Part shown: positions 10,166 to 21,090 of the stretch, in pieces
Layout: every line of letters begins with the position of its first letter
Position numbering within the stretch: the first letter of the stretch is position 1
Source of the DNA: Ornithodoros turicata
Lineage: Eukaryota > Arthropoda > Arachnida > Ixodida > Argasidae
Direction of reading: 5' to 3'
DNA: 64,000 nt
Assembly: GCF_037126465.1 (NCBI RefSeq)
Contig: NC_088201.1
Coordinates: forward strand, 136,366,052 to 136,430,051
The notes under the pieces: generated by a model
Database searches by the model: none
The model's input: the letters and a program-made list of their open reading frames with translations, nothing else
Told to the model about the DNA's origin: nothing
Program-made: the position numbers and the translations under genes

Positions 10166-12600
10166 AAGTTTCGGTTTCAGTGCCAAGACAGGTTAATATG
10201 AAGATTGCAAGATGAAGTTATAAAAACGATCAGAAAGTAACTTTATTAGTAGAAATTATCATATTTCAATTATTGGTGAAGCTCGTTAGTGTTAACGAAA
10301 GTTATTTTGGAACTCTTATCCGCTCCTTGCAGTAGAGTTTCTCCAGCAGCTGGAGCGCCCTCTACCAGCCACGTGTTAACATTTGAGTAGTAACTTCGGG
10401 CGGGTCTTCTCCTTTCCTTCGGTTTGACTTGTCTCGCTAAATCGTGTCCACTCAAGCGAAGCTTATTACAATCGCTCAGTACAGCGCACCTTTATTTAGT
10501 GCCTCTAGATTAGACAAAGTTACACTGCACGTTTGTAATTTTTTGTAATGAAACATGTATAAGACGCGACGAGCTTGCTGTGCATGACCCTAGCCAGGCA
10601 AATCTCGCCGAAATGAAAAAGGAGTGGAATACTCCCAATTTCTTCCGTGGGCTTGACATTTTACGGTTGCTGGTTTTTACGGGTTTCTTTTTCTTCTTAT
10701 GCTTTTTTTTTTCGGTGGGTTTTACTTTTCCACGTTTCTGGCGGATGGGTTGGTGTTCTCTTTTGATACATTCCTTGTGGAATTCGAGGGAGAGGTGAAA
10801 TAGCGATACTACACGATTATCCTGATAGGAAAGGCCCGTAATAGATAATAATGAGTTTTAGCATAACGTACGCTGCCGCTTTTGCGTATACGTAAGGGAT
10901 AGCGTCTTCGTTCTGCGCAATGCGCTGCTTATGTCTTGCGCGTGCGAACCACCAACGCTTTTCCTTACGTGCGCAAAGGCGACAGCGTATCTTATACCAC
11001 GGTTATACTGAAACTCACTATTAAGTGTGCAGCAAATTACGCGGAAATCCCCCCCCCCCTCTCCTACAGGGCTTTCTAAACGGGAACAACGCAAAACGGC
11101 GTCAGTGCATGTGTCTGTGTCTGACTTTTTAGCTCCCCGGCACTGGGGTTTTAACGCTTTTAATCATGAGCCTAAAGAGACCTTACGTAATTATTAAGCT
11201 AAAGGTGCCGTCATGTCTACTGTTCAATGAAAAAATGTCTAAAAATTGCTGTGTAGTTCTGCGTTTTCGAAATTTCATTTTCATTTCGAACGTTTCTGCA
11301 GAATATACTATTAAAGTTGTGCAATGCGCTCTCACAGACATAATTTCGTTGCTACCAGAGAGCCACCAGGCCAAGGAAACGCCAGCTCAGTATCCGCGGC
11401 AATTTTAATTGAAATTCATTGTCACCTGTACCGTTTGTGAATAGTTTATGCAAACTCAGGGACCAACGTAGCCGTGACCTACCTCTCCGCGTGTTTTAAC
11501 TCTGCATATCTAACAAAAACCATAAAAATACTATAACCGTTCAACCGCAACATAAGAATTGGGCAAACCGACAACTTCTGAGATTACATGCGTGCGGAAA
11601 TAGAATTTCGCAGAAGTCAGGGATTTTGGCATGAGTCCAAGTCAGCACACGTTACGACAATACCCCGGAAAATCTTCAGCCGAATGATGTGCATTCACAG
11701 ATCCTTGACCCTTTGACAGCGCTACTTTGTCCAAAAAAATGTTCATGCAGTTCATGGGCCAGAAACCGTGTCATAACAACAACCAACAACTTTAGCTACA
11801 GTATTTCTAAGGCCAAGTAGAGCAGGAACAGCCGCAACGCAGTCAAATCGTGCAGTCAAAGCAAGCGAGGATACGCACCCTTTACTACCCAACATTTTGC
11901 GCAGTGCCGGTAGGGGACATATACGACGCTGGCTCCACCTGCGTGGTGCAAGGCGCGGGTAGTTGTATGTTGTATTTTGTGCGTTCCTACTCCCGCCCCG
12001 CGATGAATCATGCGTTTACTGTGCAACGGTCGCTTGCTTAGCAGCATGCTTGTACAGCGATTTTTGCCCGTTATGTTCTCAGCGTGATGTGTGACATAGG
12101 CGTTGGTTTTATAATCTAAAGGATCTTTCTGCAAGTTACGACAGTGCGACAGTACAATGAGCGCCAGCGGCCGGGCGGGTGGGTGTTATAGGATTACAGC
12201 TCGACTACAACTGTGGAGACCGCTTTATATCGTGAGTACTATATACTTAAGTGCTTTTCCCCTGTGCACCATTTAGAAATATTACTTCCACTACAACCGC
12301 TTCTCTTTGTTCTGCGTCACATTCGTGGCACCTGTAAGTGTTTGCCGTTTTACGAGTAACATCCGGTTTATGTTAACGTTACCAGCAACTTTTTTCATAC
12401 ATGTTTTTGTTTTTGCTTTTTTTTTGGTTCATTCTCGTGTTTTAGATCCTTCGCACCACGGATGTTGTCGAACTAGCGTAGTGCGCATAGTAGTACTCAT
12501 TGCCCCCGAAAGCCGGCGAATCTCTTAGTTGAAAGGTCCAACTACTGCACAATGGAAATGTTGAGAGATTCGCGTACTTTCCGGGGCCACGACTGCTCAA
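10166..12600. other. Gene-free stretch
   Basis: Only short ORFs without recognisable domains, a C-run at ~11,049-11,058 and T-rich tracts near 10,700. No splice-consistent gene was found. Confidence 0.45.
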
Positions 12601-12601
12601 A

Positions 12602-12890
12602 CCAGCTCCGGTGGCGCAGCGGTAACGCGTGCGCTTGGAGACTGGGAGGTTCGCGGTTCGAATCCGCGGGCCGGCTGTGCCGTCTGGGGTTTTTCCTGGG
12701 TTTCCCTCAGATGTGTAATAGGCGTATGCCGGCACAGTACCCCTGAAGTCGGCCCATGGACGCAGCCACGGTCCCTTGATAGCTTTCTGGCCATGCAGCT
12801 CCGTCAAAAAGTTGGCCTAGGGACAACGGGAGCCGCGTGGTGGCGCCGCGATCGGAACGCGGTAGAATCTCCCGCTCGGGCCAGTCATGG
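12602..12890 (+). repeat. tRNA-derived SINE (tick Ruka-like)
   Basis: The head (12605-12675) has a polymerase III A-box-like TGGCGCAGCGG and a B box GGTTCGAATCC at 12655-12665. It is followed by a non-tRNA body that begins TGTGCCGTCTGGGGTTTTTC. The body (ACGGTCCCTTGATAGCTTTC, then GCGTGGTGGCGCCGCGATCG) recurs inverted at 14,640-14,790. It is too divergent in the acceptor stem and too long to be a working tRNA. Its resemblance to the Ruka SINE of ixodid ticks is from memory of the family and unverified. Confidence 0.7.
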
Positions 12891-13139
12891 GAACGGCAGA
12901 TGCAGTGTTGTTTTTGCGCTTTTCCAGACATCCTACGAGACAATTATTTGTTGCAATGGTTTTCTGCTACGTTGCAGCAACTATAATCGAATAATCGTTT
13001 TCTGTTCGGCATTATTTTATGCGTAAAGCTGCTGCCGACCACTTCGAGTGGCACGGATGTATTGTCGCGAGTCTCCTATCTTCAAACCCTCAACCGGAGA
13101 TTCTAGCGCAGTTTATGTGCATAGGGCACGGTGGTAAGG

Positions 13140-13260
13140 TCATCTGTACTTTACTTAGCGGGTATAGTACATTTACAGTTAATTGCGGACAGTTGCTGCG
13201 CCCATGACGGCGTACTAATTGACGCGATCGGCCGATCGCAATCACACCAGTCCTTTCACG
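13140..13260 (+). repeat. Empty-site copy of a duplicated segment
   Basis: The segment ACAGTTAATTGCGGACAGTT followed by CATGAC and TTGACGCGATCG is present here uninterrupted. The paralogous copy at 13,523-14,075 is split by a 443-bp insertion, so this copy shows the pre-insertion state. Confidence 0.65.
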
Positions 13261-13584
13261 AGGTACCAGATGAGTTAAACTCAATTGTTGCTACGAAGCT
13301 GACGAAGGCAAAAGTATAGCGTCTAAAAAGATCCCGACTGACAGACATGTCACGAAATTTAACCGCTGCGCCCTTGTCCCGTTCATCTCTTGTTTTAGTC
13401 ATCTATCGTCTGGACCTCATTTCTTTTACGAGACTGAAAGGAACCGCCATGTATCCGACATGCTTCCGTGAATCAATCTCGAGCGGCCTTTTTATCCTGC
13501 CATGCTAAAAGACTTTAATGATGCGTACTTTATTTGGCGTGTAAAGGACTTACTACAGTTAATCGCAGACAGTTACATGACCGC

Positions 13585-14035
13585 TTAGAGGGCGCGTTCA
13601 CATGTAGCAACTCGGCAGCTCCACCCACAAGCAACCTTACGGCAACCGGAGAGCGTGGGTTCGAATCCAACTGGTGGAGTGTTTTCCTTATCAACCGTTT
13701 GTCAAATTACAGTCTTTTTTTGCGCGAATAGATCATTATTACCTTCTAGAATGGCAATTGACATATTTTCATGACGTTCGTCAAAAAAAAAGAAACGAGT
13801 TATTTCTGAGCTGCACGTGCAGGATTTGAACCCGTGAATCCACGCCCTCGGGAGCAACGTGACAGTACTCCTCTCGCTGATTGGCCAGCGCGCGAGCAAC
13901 TTTTCAGGTTTTCGTTCGAGGAGCGATTACGAGCAACTTGAGTTGCTGGAGGTTGCTGGTGTCGGCCGACTGCCAATAACTCCAAAGTTGCTCAGAGTTG
14001 GTGGGAAAAGCTGCTCCGTGTGAACGCTGCCTTAG
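13585..14035. mobile_element. MITE with GGCAGCGTTCACAC-type ends and TTAG duplication
   Basis: The element at 13589-14031 is flanked by TTAG at 13585-13588 and 14032-14035. The ends are imperfect inverted repeats (AGGGCGCGTTCACATGTAGC against the inverse of GCTCCGTGTGAACGCTGCC) extending ~45 bases. The interior contains GTTGCT-rich sequence and, on both strands, B-box-like stretches (GGGTTCGAATCC at ~13,670; GGGTTCAAATCC on the minus strand at ~13,830), which suggests SINE fragments inside it. No transposase. The paralogous empty site at 13.14-13.26 kb supports the boundaries. Confidence 0.65.
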
Positions 14036-14260
14036 TATTTGACGCGATCGCTCGACCGCGATTACACGATTATTACGAATGTTGACATCCCTGGGAGCCA
14101 AATCAGCTCAAAAGCCCCAGTTCCATGAGCAATTTTCTTTCAGATTCTCTCCATAAAAGCACTGAGTTCGTTGTTGGTGTCTACGGCAGACGCCTTCTTT
14201 TTACGGGGTTGTTTCCCGGGCATCGTTGTCTGACGGAACGGCTTCGCAGTTTCGGCGTGC

Positions 14261-14581
14261 TCAGATACGACGGCAGCCGTCGAATATGCGCGGCACTGCA
14301 TTGACTTTGCACGCAAGCTTTGACTTTCCACGCTTGTGCAGCACTTTATCGCCGTTGATGACGAGTTCGTCGTGCCATACGACATCGCTGTGGTCAAAGT
14401 GCTCTTCGCAGACACGTGTGTGTGGAGAGTCAAAACTGAACTGCCCACCATCAATGCGATGGATGGCACGTTTCCACTTCTCACGCTTGTCAGAATTCGC
14501 AGGAAAAGCGAACATGTACACCCCCTTGCCACCCCCCAAATACCCAGAGCGACATTTGGTAACACAGCATGTCTCTGGCAT
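14261..14581 (-). CDS. Intronless THAP-domain protein or domain remnant (106 aa)
   Basis: From the ATG at 14581 the frame gives MPETCCVTKCRSGYLGGG and ends at TGA in 14261-14263. It shows the full THAP zinc-finger signature: Cys5/Cys10, the proline in FAFPANS (~27), Trp36 in KREKWKRAI, the CxxH pair C58/H61 in CEEHF, and the closing AVPRIF at 95-100. THAP domains bind DNA through this C2CH zinc and occur in host regulators and in P-type transposases. The frame stops six codons after the domain; a lysine-rich stretch (PRKKKASAVDTNNELSAF) follows in another frame, so a frameshift may have cut a longer protein. It directly adjoins an inverted SINE fragment. It could be a real short gene, a retrocopy, or a remnant of a P-type transposon. 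Confidence 0.6.
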   Translation of the reverse strand: MPETCCVTKCRSGYLGGGKGVYMFAFPANSDKREKWKRAIHRIDGGQFSFDSPHTRVCEEHFDHSDVVWHDELVINGDKVLHKRGKSKLACKVNAVPRIFDGCRRI

Positions 14582-14639
14582 GCTGCTAGCAAACGGTTGC
14601 AACGCGACAACAGCCAAAAAACGTGTACTGCAATGGGAG

Positions 14640-14790
14640 ACGCAGGCGTCTCTCTCCCGCGTTCCGATGGCAGCGCCACCACGCGGGCGCTCCGGTCCCT
14701 GGGCAAAGCTTCCCCATAGAGTTACGGAGAAGCTGCGTGACCAGGAAGCTATCAAGGGACCGTGACGCAGCTATCCTCCCCCCGAGCTGA
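14640..14790 (-). repeat. Inverted SINE body fragment
   Basis: The reverse complement matches 12,740-12,870: ACGGTCCCTTGATAGCTT, a CGCAGCT tract, and GCGTGGTGGCGCTGCCATCG with GGAACGCGG. No tRNA head is visible, so this is a truncated copy on the opposite strand. It overlaps the upstream part of the THAP open frame but not its ATG. Confidence 0.65.
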
Positions 14791-15358
14791 TTCCACTCGG
14801 TCTTCCACTTCACCCTTTCCTCTCCTCCTCTCCACCACCTTTCCCTTCCCGAGAAACATGCCGCCTAATCAGGCAGGCAGACCTCTCGGGTTCCTCCCAA
14901 CGACACTCCTCCTCCTCCACGACTGCTCAAAGTGACTGTCCAGGCACACACCACAGTTACATGTTGCAATTGAATGCATATTCACTTGTGCCTTTTCAAC
15001 TTTCCAGAAACCTTAGCTGCTGGGGCTCAAAGGAAAATATCGATCCATCGTGTGCTATTAAGAACATCTCAAATACTTTGTTGAATGATTCAAGATGTTC
15101 ACAAGGCAGTCAAGCAATGGACCAATCAACCATGAAGTATTATCTATTCCATGTAACTCTGTAGCGCATCTACTGCTATAATTTAATTATGTTATAGTTA
15201 CGCTACATGTACATTAGAATATGTGTAATGTTTGACTACAAATAAAAGGCAATTTTGCATTGCAGTTCTTTGGATCTGCTGTTGCTGGGAACAACGATTC
15301 TGCAAAGGAGCACCGGTTACATACAAGCTAACCTCTGTCCGAAGGGGCCACTCTAAGT
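14791..15358. other. Gene-free stretch
   Basis: A CT-rich tract (14,800-14,930) and AT-rich sequence. No supported gene. Confidence 0.45.
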
Positions 15359-15772
15359 GAAGCCACTTCAACCGGTCCCAGCTCCACAATGAGGTTTGCA
15401 ACCAGTTCCAGTCGAGGCTGCGACTGGTTAGAAACCAGTTGGGCCAACTGGTACCAGTTGATCAAACTTGTCCCTGTTTGATAACACAGTTCGCCCAGTC
15501 CCAGTTGCAACTATACCAGTTCAACTGGGACTAGGTGAGCTGTGTTATCGAACAGGGACCAGTTCGATCAACTGGTACCAGATGGCCCAACTGGTTTCTA
15601 ACCGGTCCCAGTCTCAACTGGGACTGGTTGCAACTGGGACTGGGTGAACTGTGTTATCGAACAGGGACCAGTTGTCCCAACTGGTACCAGTGGATCTGGG
15701 GCCGGTTGAACTGGTCCCTGTTCGATAACACAGTTCAACTGGTACCAGTTCAAAAAATTTTCGCCTGGGCAT
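15359..15772. repeat. Nested palindrome element built of ACTGG/CCAGT modules
   Basis: Arms at about 15,421-15,510 and 15,527-15,608 are inverted copies centred near 15,518. They contain AACTGGTACCAGTT and the module CTGTGTTATCGAACAGGGAC, which recurs four times in alternating orientation (15,472; 15,541; 15,649; 15,716). The right edge AAAATTTTCGCCTGGG is the inverse of the left edge of the 9.8-10.17 kb element. No coding content. Confidence 0.75.
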
Positions 15773-16139
15773 GTTCGTTCCCAGGCTCGTTCGTCATCTT
15801 CTTTTTCTTCCCGTCTCAATATGTGGCTCGCTAGTCGTGTGAAAATAATTAACAAACATGTACATCACAGTAAGGATAATCGTCGAGCTATACGCGAAAA
15901 ATCTTAAATCATTTTCCTACGAGATACGATAAGAGTACTAGTGTGTGCTGAGTTCTAGTTCACGTGGGAGTCCGGGACCAGAAAGGAAAGACGTAGTGAT
16001 ATCAGAAGTATCAGAAGAGGAGGAGGCTGAAAGAAGAAAGAGCAGGAGGCTGCACGTTCTCCTCAACGTGTACACTTATTTCATTAACTTTATATAACTT
16101 TTTCTTCAAGCATGGAAGTACAACGCGCAGCCTTACAGT

Positions 16140-16915
16140 CAGGCTTCATAAACAGTGCGAACAGCATTTCTTCCTGGACGGAACAACTTTACAAAATCTA
16201 TCTGGTCCAGTTGGAAGGCATCCTGACGCCTGAAATAAAATAACTTCGCAGTGCAACAGTCTTCTAGTGAGCTTGAACAGAACGTCAGTGAACTGTTTTA
16301 ATTCCATGTTAGAAGCGCGAATCAAGAGAAGGTTATGAAACTATTCAAGAAAATCGACCTCAGGAAATCCACAGAATCCCTCGCTCTTCCTTTCATTGCT
16401 ACATCAACACTATGTCCGCAATGTACTATTAAAGAGCACAATTCGAACACTACATATGCATCCATTTCGCCTTTGTTGTTCATCACAACACCCGTAGCTA
16501 TCAAGACGGAGTGAAGTACACGGTCACAAGTCCTCACAAACGGTGCGGAGAGCGTTTCTTGGCGGACGGAAGAACTTCACAGAATCTGTCTCGTCCAGTT
16601 GAAAGGCATCCTAACGCCATCACGTCCATGGGGCTGCTTGTGTGATCGCCCAAGCGAAGAATCACTCCGTCATCTTTCTTGGGCAGCTTCAACGTCAGCG
16701 TGTCGTTACGAATAACGAAACGAAGAAACTTATCGACGCCCTGCTGTGGCACAATCCCTGCTCCTCGTTTAGCTTCTTCGTTCAGGCTATCGTGCTCGTA
16801 ACGAGCCGTTACGTGTTGTGATGTCACCGCCCTGAACAAACTACAGCTGCCAACGAGGCTGTAATCTTGTCGACCAATGAGGTTGTTTAAATTTGTTTGG
16901 ATAGCTCGCATGGTT
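16140..16915 (-). repeat. Dispersed repeat, copy 2, with internal duplication
   Basis: 16,700-16,915 matches the repeat at 9.5 kb. On the minus strand 16,998-16,534 is an open frame of 154 codons containing SLFRAVTSQHVTAR and EEAKRGAG. The segment at 16,530-16,622 is a second copy of 16,142-16,235 (shared GGCATCC and TCCAGTTG motifs), so the frame's 3' part is duplicated downstream. I do not recognise the protein. It could be an exon-derived repeat or an unclassified transposon. Confidence 0.5.
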
Positions 16916-17284
16916 TGTCTATGGCTTGATGTTGTCACTTCTTCGTCTTCTTTCTCGCCTTCATCTGCATCTTCTCGAGAATATCTCACAGCCCTCATGT
17001 AACTACTGGTGTAAATACGATGAAAGGGGGAGCAATGTCATTTTATACACAGTCGTGGAGCAATACATGTTCTTTTTTTTTTTAAATCGATACAAACCCC
17101 AGTGCGAAGGTAAAATAATGGGACGAGACGAACACAGACAAAGCGACGACACACAGCACTGACTGCAACCATAAGAGTTTATTTCCGTCACTATCTCCTT
17201 TTAAGTTAATACCTTCTCTCCACACTAACCACAGCATCACGTCAGAATACATTCTACGCAAGAAAACATTCTATCTTATCAGAC

Positions 17285-17446
17285 AAGGTTCCCAAGCAGC
17301 ACAATGTACTGAAAGTCGAGTGCAATAGGGGTGGACGGTATGTGTATTATCAATGTTCTTTAGTTTCAGGAGTCTGTTCAAGGCCTTCCGCCTACCCGTC
17401 CACCCCTATTGCACTCGACTTTCAGTACATCTTGCTGCTTGGGTTA
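17285..17446. repeat. Inverted duplication at the element's 3' side
   Basis: The arm 17,290-17,340 (CCCAAGCAGCACAATGTACT, then GAGTGCAATAGGGGTGGACG) recurs inverted at 17,395-17,443. The right arm is part of the GIY-YIG coding frame's C-terminus, so the left arm is an inverted copy of the ORF's end. The ~55-bp spacer is unique. Confidence 0.75.
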
Positions 17447-18895
17447 CTGACGGTACACTTATACACGAATTCCCCAATTTCTTTATCGTTAAGGCTTCCA
17501 AGTATAGTAACGCCCCTTGTTTCTTGTTTTGATACAAAACTTCTGTGCTATTTAAGTCGGGTTCGCATCCATTACACTGTGCGAGGTGCCCACCTAGTGT
17601 CGTTTCCATTCTTTCGCTATTTTTATTATGTTCTCTTAGCCTTGTGTTTAAGCACCGTGTTGTCTGTCCTACATATTTTCTCCCACATTTTAATGGAATA
17701 CAATACACTACCCCTATAGCACATTTAACGTACGTTGTTTGATGTTCAACTTTACACCCGGTGTTCCGCTCCTTATTTACACTATTAAGTAGGGAATTAA
17801 GACCCCATCCCTTTCTAAACACGACATCTATCCCAAACTTCTTAGATAATTTCTTTAACCTATGCGATGCCTTATGCACATACTCAATGACAGCGAACTT
17901 ATCCTTCTCCCTAGCCTTTCCTTGTTTGGATCCATTTATTAAACGTGTTAGCACACGACTCAATATGTCAGTGATAATTGCTTCCGGATAACCAGCCCTC
18001 TCAAGTCTATGTATTTGCACAACACAACTCGCAAACATTCTGTGCTCACAGGATCTCTCTAGCGCGTTTTTTACAACATTTTGAGCTGCAGCATTTTTTA
18101 CAGTTTTTGAACAACATGAATCAAAGGGCATCAAAGGTTTCTCCGTTCTTTGCTTATATTCCAAACAAAATTTTCCCTGACAACACGTGATTTCAATATC
18201 TAAAAACTGGATGCAGTTATATCATTGGCCTCTTCCACTGTGAATTCAATACCCCTACTTTTGCTGGTAAACATATCCTTGACTCTGTTACAATCTAAGT
18301 CCTTATCCAGAATGATCAAAAAATCATCCACATACCTAAACACAGCATGAACAGGCCACTTATTCACATCTAATTCCGTTTGAATGTTCTTGTCAATATT
18401 ACTCATCACCAAGGAGCTCAAAATCTGAGCTATTCGTGACCCGATACATATGCCTTCCTTCTGTCTATAAACTTTCCCTTCCACTTCAATCAATGTCGAC
18501 ATAAGATATATTCTCACCAACTCAAGAAACTGTTGAACTGAACATTTTACATTGTTCTGAAACTTTATAACCCCAAAACGTTCAATACAGCTTTCTATAC
18601 ATTCGAACATGACTTCAGTTGGAAGATTGTAATAAAGGTCCTTAACATCTAATGACATTATTGTTTTACCCTTTGCGTTCATATCCTGAATCTGCTTTAT
18701 AACATCCCAAGAATTCTTTATCTCAAAGGGGTCATCAATATTCAACATAGCCAGGTGTTCCTGCAGGAAAGAACTAACAACACTCTGCCAAGTTTTCCTC
18801 TCAGATAATATTGTTCTAAACGGGTATCCATCTTTATGGAGCTTTATGGTGTAAAAAACTTCAAGGTATTGGCTCTGAGCATTTTTTACTAAATT
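17406..18895 (-). pseudogene. Penelope RT-GIY-YIG polyprotein, frameshifted
   Basis: The RT part reads FYTIKLHKDGYPFRTILSER (near 18,850), MSLDVKDLYYNLP, GICIGSRIAQILSSLVMS and FRYVDDFLIIL, with the YVDD catalytic aspartates. Near 18,210 the frame shifts by one base and continues QFLDIEITCCQGKFCLEYK. The endonuclease part has GVVYCIPLKCGRKYVGQTTR with the GIY-YIG-like VYCI and KYVG halves, RCLNTRLREH (catalytic Arg region) and the downstream LEALTIKK glutamate. It also has the HLAQCNGCEPD zinc-like motif. A single base change would close the frame, so the copy is fairly young. The product would cleave and prime at target DNA. Confidence 0.85.
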
Positions 18896-19044
18896 CTTTT
18901 ACATTATTTTACCTTCGCACTGGGGTTTTTATCGATTTTAAAAATGTCATACCAACCCGCCCAAGTTTTAATCTTATTTAATACATGTTCGTTTCTGAAG
19001 AAATTCCGTTTCTGCAAATCTCCAAATGAAGATGTTTCACATGC

Positions 19045-19385
19045 TAACGAGTGGGTAGACCCACTCGTTAGGCAAACGATCTAATTTGATCGTAACTGGA
19101 CCGGGAGATTACGCCCCTGTCATTTTGACGAAAAGAGCGCGTCATACACCACGTGCTCGAGCTCCCGAGTGCCTCGCGCCTCGTTAGATCATGAGCCATG
19201 TAGGCGATGAAGCCTGTGAGCACGTGAACACATTCGTTAGGCAGACGACACCGTCGGTCGTTACGCGAGCAAGAGATTACGCCTTTGTCCCGTTAACGAA
19301 AAAAGCGCGTCACGCATCACGTGAAATGTGTCACGTGTTCGTGTTAACGAGAGCTCCGCCCCTCGTTGGTTCGCGAACGATGGAA
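19045..19385 (+). repeat. Two diverged ~170-bp tandem copies with CACGTG sites
   Basis: Both copies contain, in order, CTCGTTAGGCA or TTCGTTAGGCA, GAGATTACGCC, GACGAAAAGAGCGCGTCA or AACGAAAAAAGCGCGTCA, and a CACGTG-type site. The first starts with a small palindrome (TAACGAGTGGGT-AGA-CCCACTCGTTA). CACGTG is an E-box, but a regulatory role is speculation. The flanks 18,946-19,044 and 19,386-20,373 show no gene. Confidence 0.55.
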
Positions 19386-20373
19386 GTGATTAAGCCCCCT
19401 GATAGGACTGTGAACTTGCTATAAGCCGGGGTGCAGTGCTGTGAACACCACAATGAACACTGCGATGGCAGGCCGGATGTGGTGGCAGCTGTCGTGCAGC
19501 TAGCAGCAAGGCAGGCAGAAGGGTACTTGAAGTACTTAAAGTAGCACAGAAGTCATTTTTAACACCCAGTTTTCTTCCTATAAAGCTGTTAAGTAGGCCA
19601 GTAAGATGCACCATGCGAAGTCATTTACACCACAGAGTCATAATTATCGCAGAAATTGAATTTAAAATACACCGCAAAAAGCGACCGTGCGCAACGGTGG
19701 TGAAGAGCGGTACCAGCCTGTGATCTGCCTGGAACCTCGCGCTGACGCTATAAGGAGAACGCTCGCTGATTGGCCTAGAGAATGTTGTCTGCTACTCCGC
19801 TGTCGTCTGCTACTCGGCTGTTCGGGGTTCTGATAAACCTTTCTCCTTGCTCGGCAATGCTTCGGCCGCTCCTTCTATCCCCAATACTCCGGGAGAACTG
19901 GTAAAACAGGTTTACGGCGGCAAAGGGACAAGGTGCTGACCCCACTGACCGGCGAACCAGAACGAGTCTCCTTATACCGTCATCGGTGACGTGTCATCAT
20001 ACCTCATCATCCTCGTTATAGCTGGAGTGGCGAGTTAAGGGTGAACGCGCGGAGCTACGTTTATGTGAGTTTTTTTCTGGGAAACAAATTGCACACATCA
20101 AAGCCTTTCGGGCTATCCGATATAGTGACACGCACACTTTCATCAGATGTCTTAATCTGAATTTTTTTTTATGGCCCTCTGTACTCCTTTAAGCATAAGA
20201 TACTTGAAACGAAATGTGCTTCAAGTAAGGTACTCGTAGAAACTATTGTTCAGCAAGATTACTTGAAGTAAAGTGAAAGCACCCCAAAAAGTACTTTAAG
20301 CACTGCTTAATAGAGTTCCCCGAGAACTACGTCATTGTGACGTGGTCTGCCTACTGGTGGGCGAAACAAACAC

Positions 20374-20600
20374 ACGTGATTAACGATGAAAGATGAATGT
20401 CACTGAAAAGGTCAGCCAGCTGTAGGACTCGAACCCACATCTTCTGGATTGCCGCTCCAGGGTTCTACGAGCCCTGACACACGTTTCTCCCCAATTGAGC
20501 TAAGCTGATACGCCTTCTCAGCGACTTCTAGGTCCTATATTGTTCCAGCCACAGAACATCAGTTCTTACACGTGATTATATACGCCAGCACACGCAAATA
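20374..20600 (-). repeat. tRNA(Ala-like)-derived SINE
   Basis: On the minus strand the A-box region reads TTAGCTCAATTGGGGAGA, the anticodon arm CTGGAGCGGCAATCCAG, and the B box GGGTTCGAGTCC. The body and tail (GTGACATTCATCTTTC on the minus strand) match the copy at 58.5 kb. The insertion within the anticodon arm and the non-tRNA tail mean it is a SINE, not a tRNA gene. Confidence 0.75.
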
Positions 20601-21090
20601 GTTCTACGTGCGACCGACGCCCACCACTGTGACGCTTCAGTTGCTGCAAGGTTTACAAAATACGGGGAGGTCTATTACTAGCACTACCTCGCAGCTGCAC
20701 GTTGATTTTTTGCGACTATTGCGACAGCCCTTTGAGCACGGTGGTCGTGGTGGTCATGGTGAGAGGGCTCACCGTTATCGGCCTCACAGAGGTGGGTGAG
20801 TCACGACTGACGCCCTGGGGATGTGCATCCTGGGCCTACTTCTGAGGGAACAGTGCCGACATATGTCGACATATGACGCATGCAATGCGTTCTTGGCCGT
20901 TATACTCTGCCGACTCAGTTCTTGCCACCGAGCTGAAAACATCAAAGCCACATTTGGACGATCCTTCCGATAGAAAACTTGGCCGCCACAGATCCGCTTG
21001 GCGACCGCTTGACGTCTCTTTAAAGTTTCAACCAGAGAGGGCTAGGGCGCCTCAATACTAGTTCCTCTGCACACAGAGGGAGGCAGTATT
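20601..21090. other. No recognised feature
   Basis: Short open frames only; no domain or splice-consistent gene. Confidence 0.45.

Larger units (their letters stand above)
17083..18940 (-). mobile_element. Penelope-like element, one frameshift, 5' truncated
   Basis: A minus-strand element encoding RT then GIY-YIG endonuclease in the order typical of Penelope-like elements. The two ends carry the same ~38-bp sequence in inverted orientation: CGATACAAACCCCAGTGCGA at 17,089 and, inversely, CGCACTGGGGTTTTTATCGA at 18,917. Such structures, with partial terminal repeats and inverted copies, are known for this class. Because the N-terminal part of the RT is missing, the element is a 5'-truncated copy. 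Confidence 0.85.

Noticed and set aside
12605..12675. Functional tRNA gene with A and B boxes
   Set aside because: No proper acceptor stem, and it is followed by a conserved non-tRNA body that recurs at 14.7 kb; it is a SINE head.
17083..18940. Hammerhead ribozyme in the Penelope ends
   Set aside because: I looked for CTGATGA/GAAAC core motifs on both strands near both ends and did not find a convincing set; a covariance search would be needed.
20405..20500. tRNA-Ala gene on the minus strand
   Set aside because: Extra sequence in the anticodon region and a shared SINE tail with 58.5 kb; not a working tRNA.
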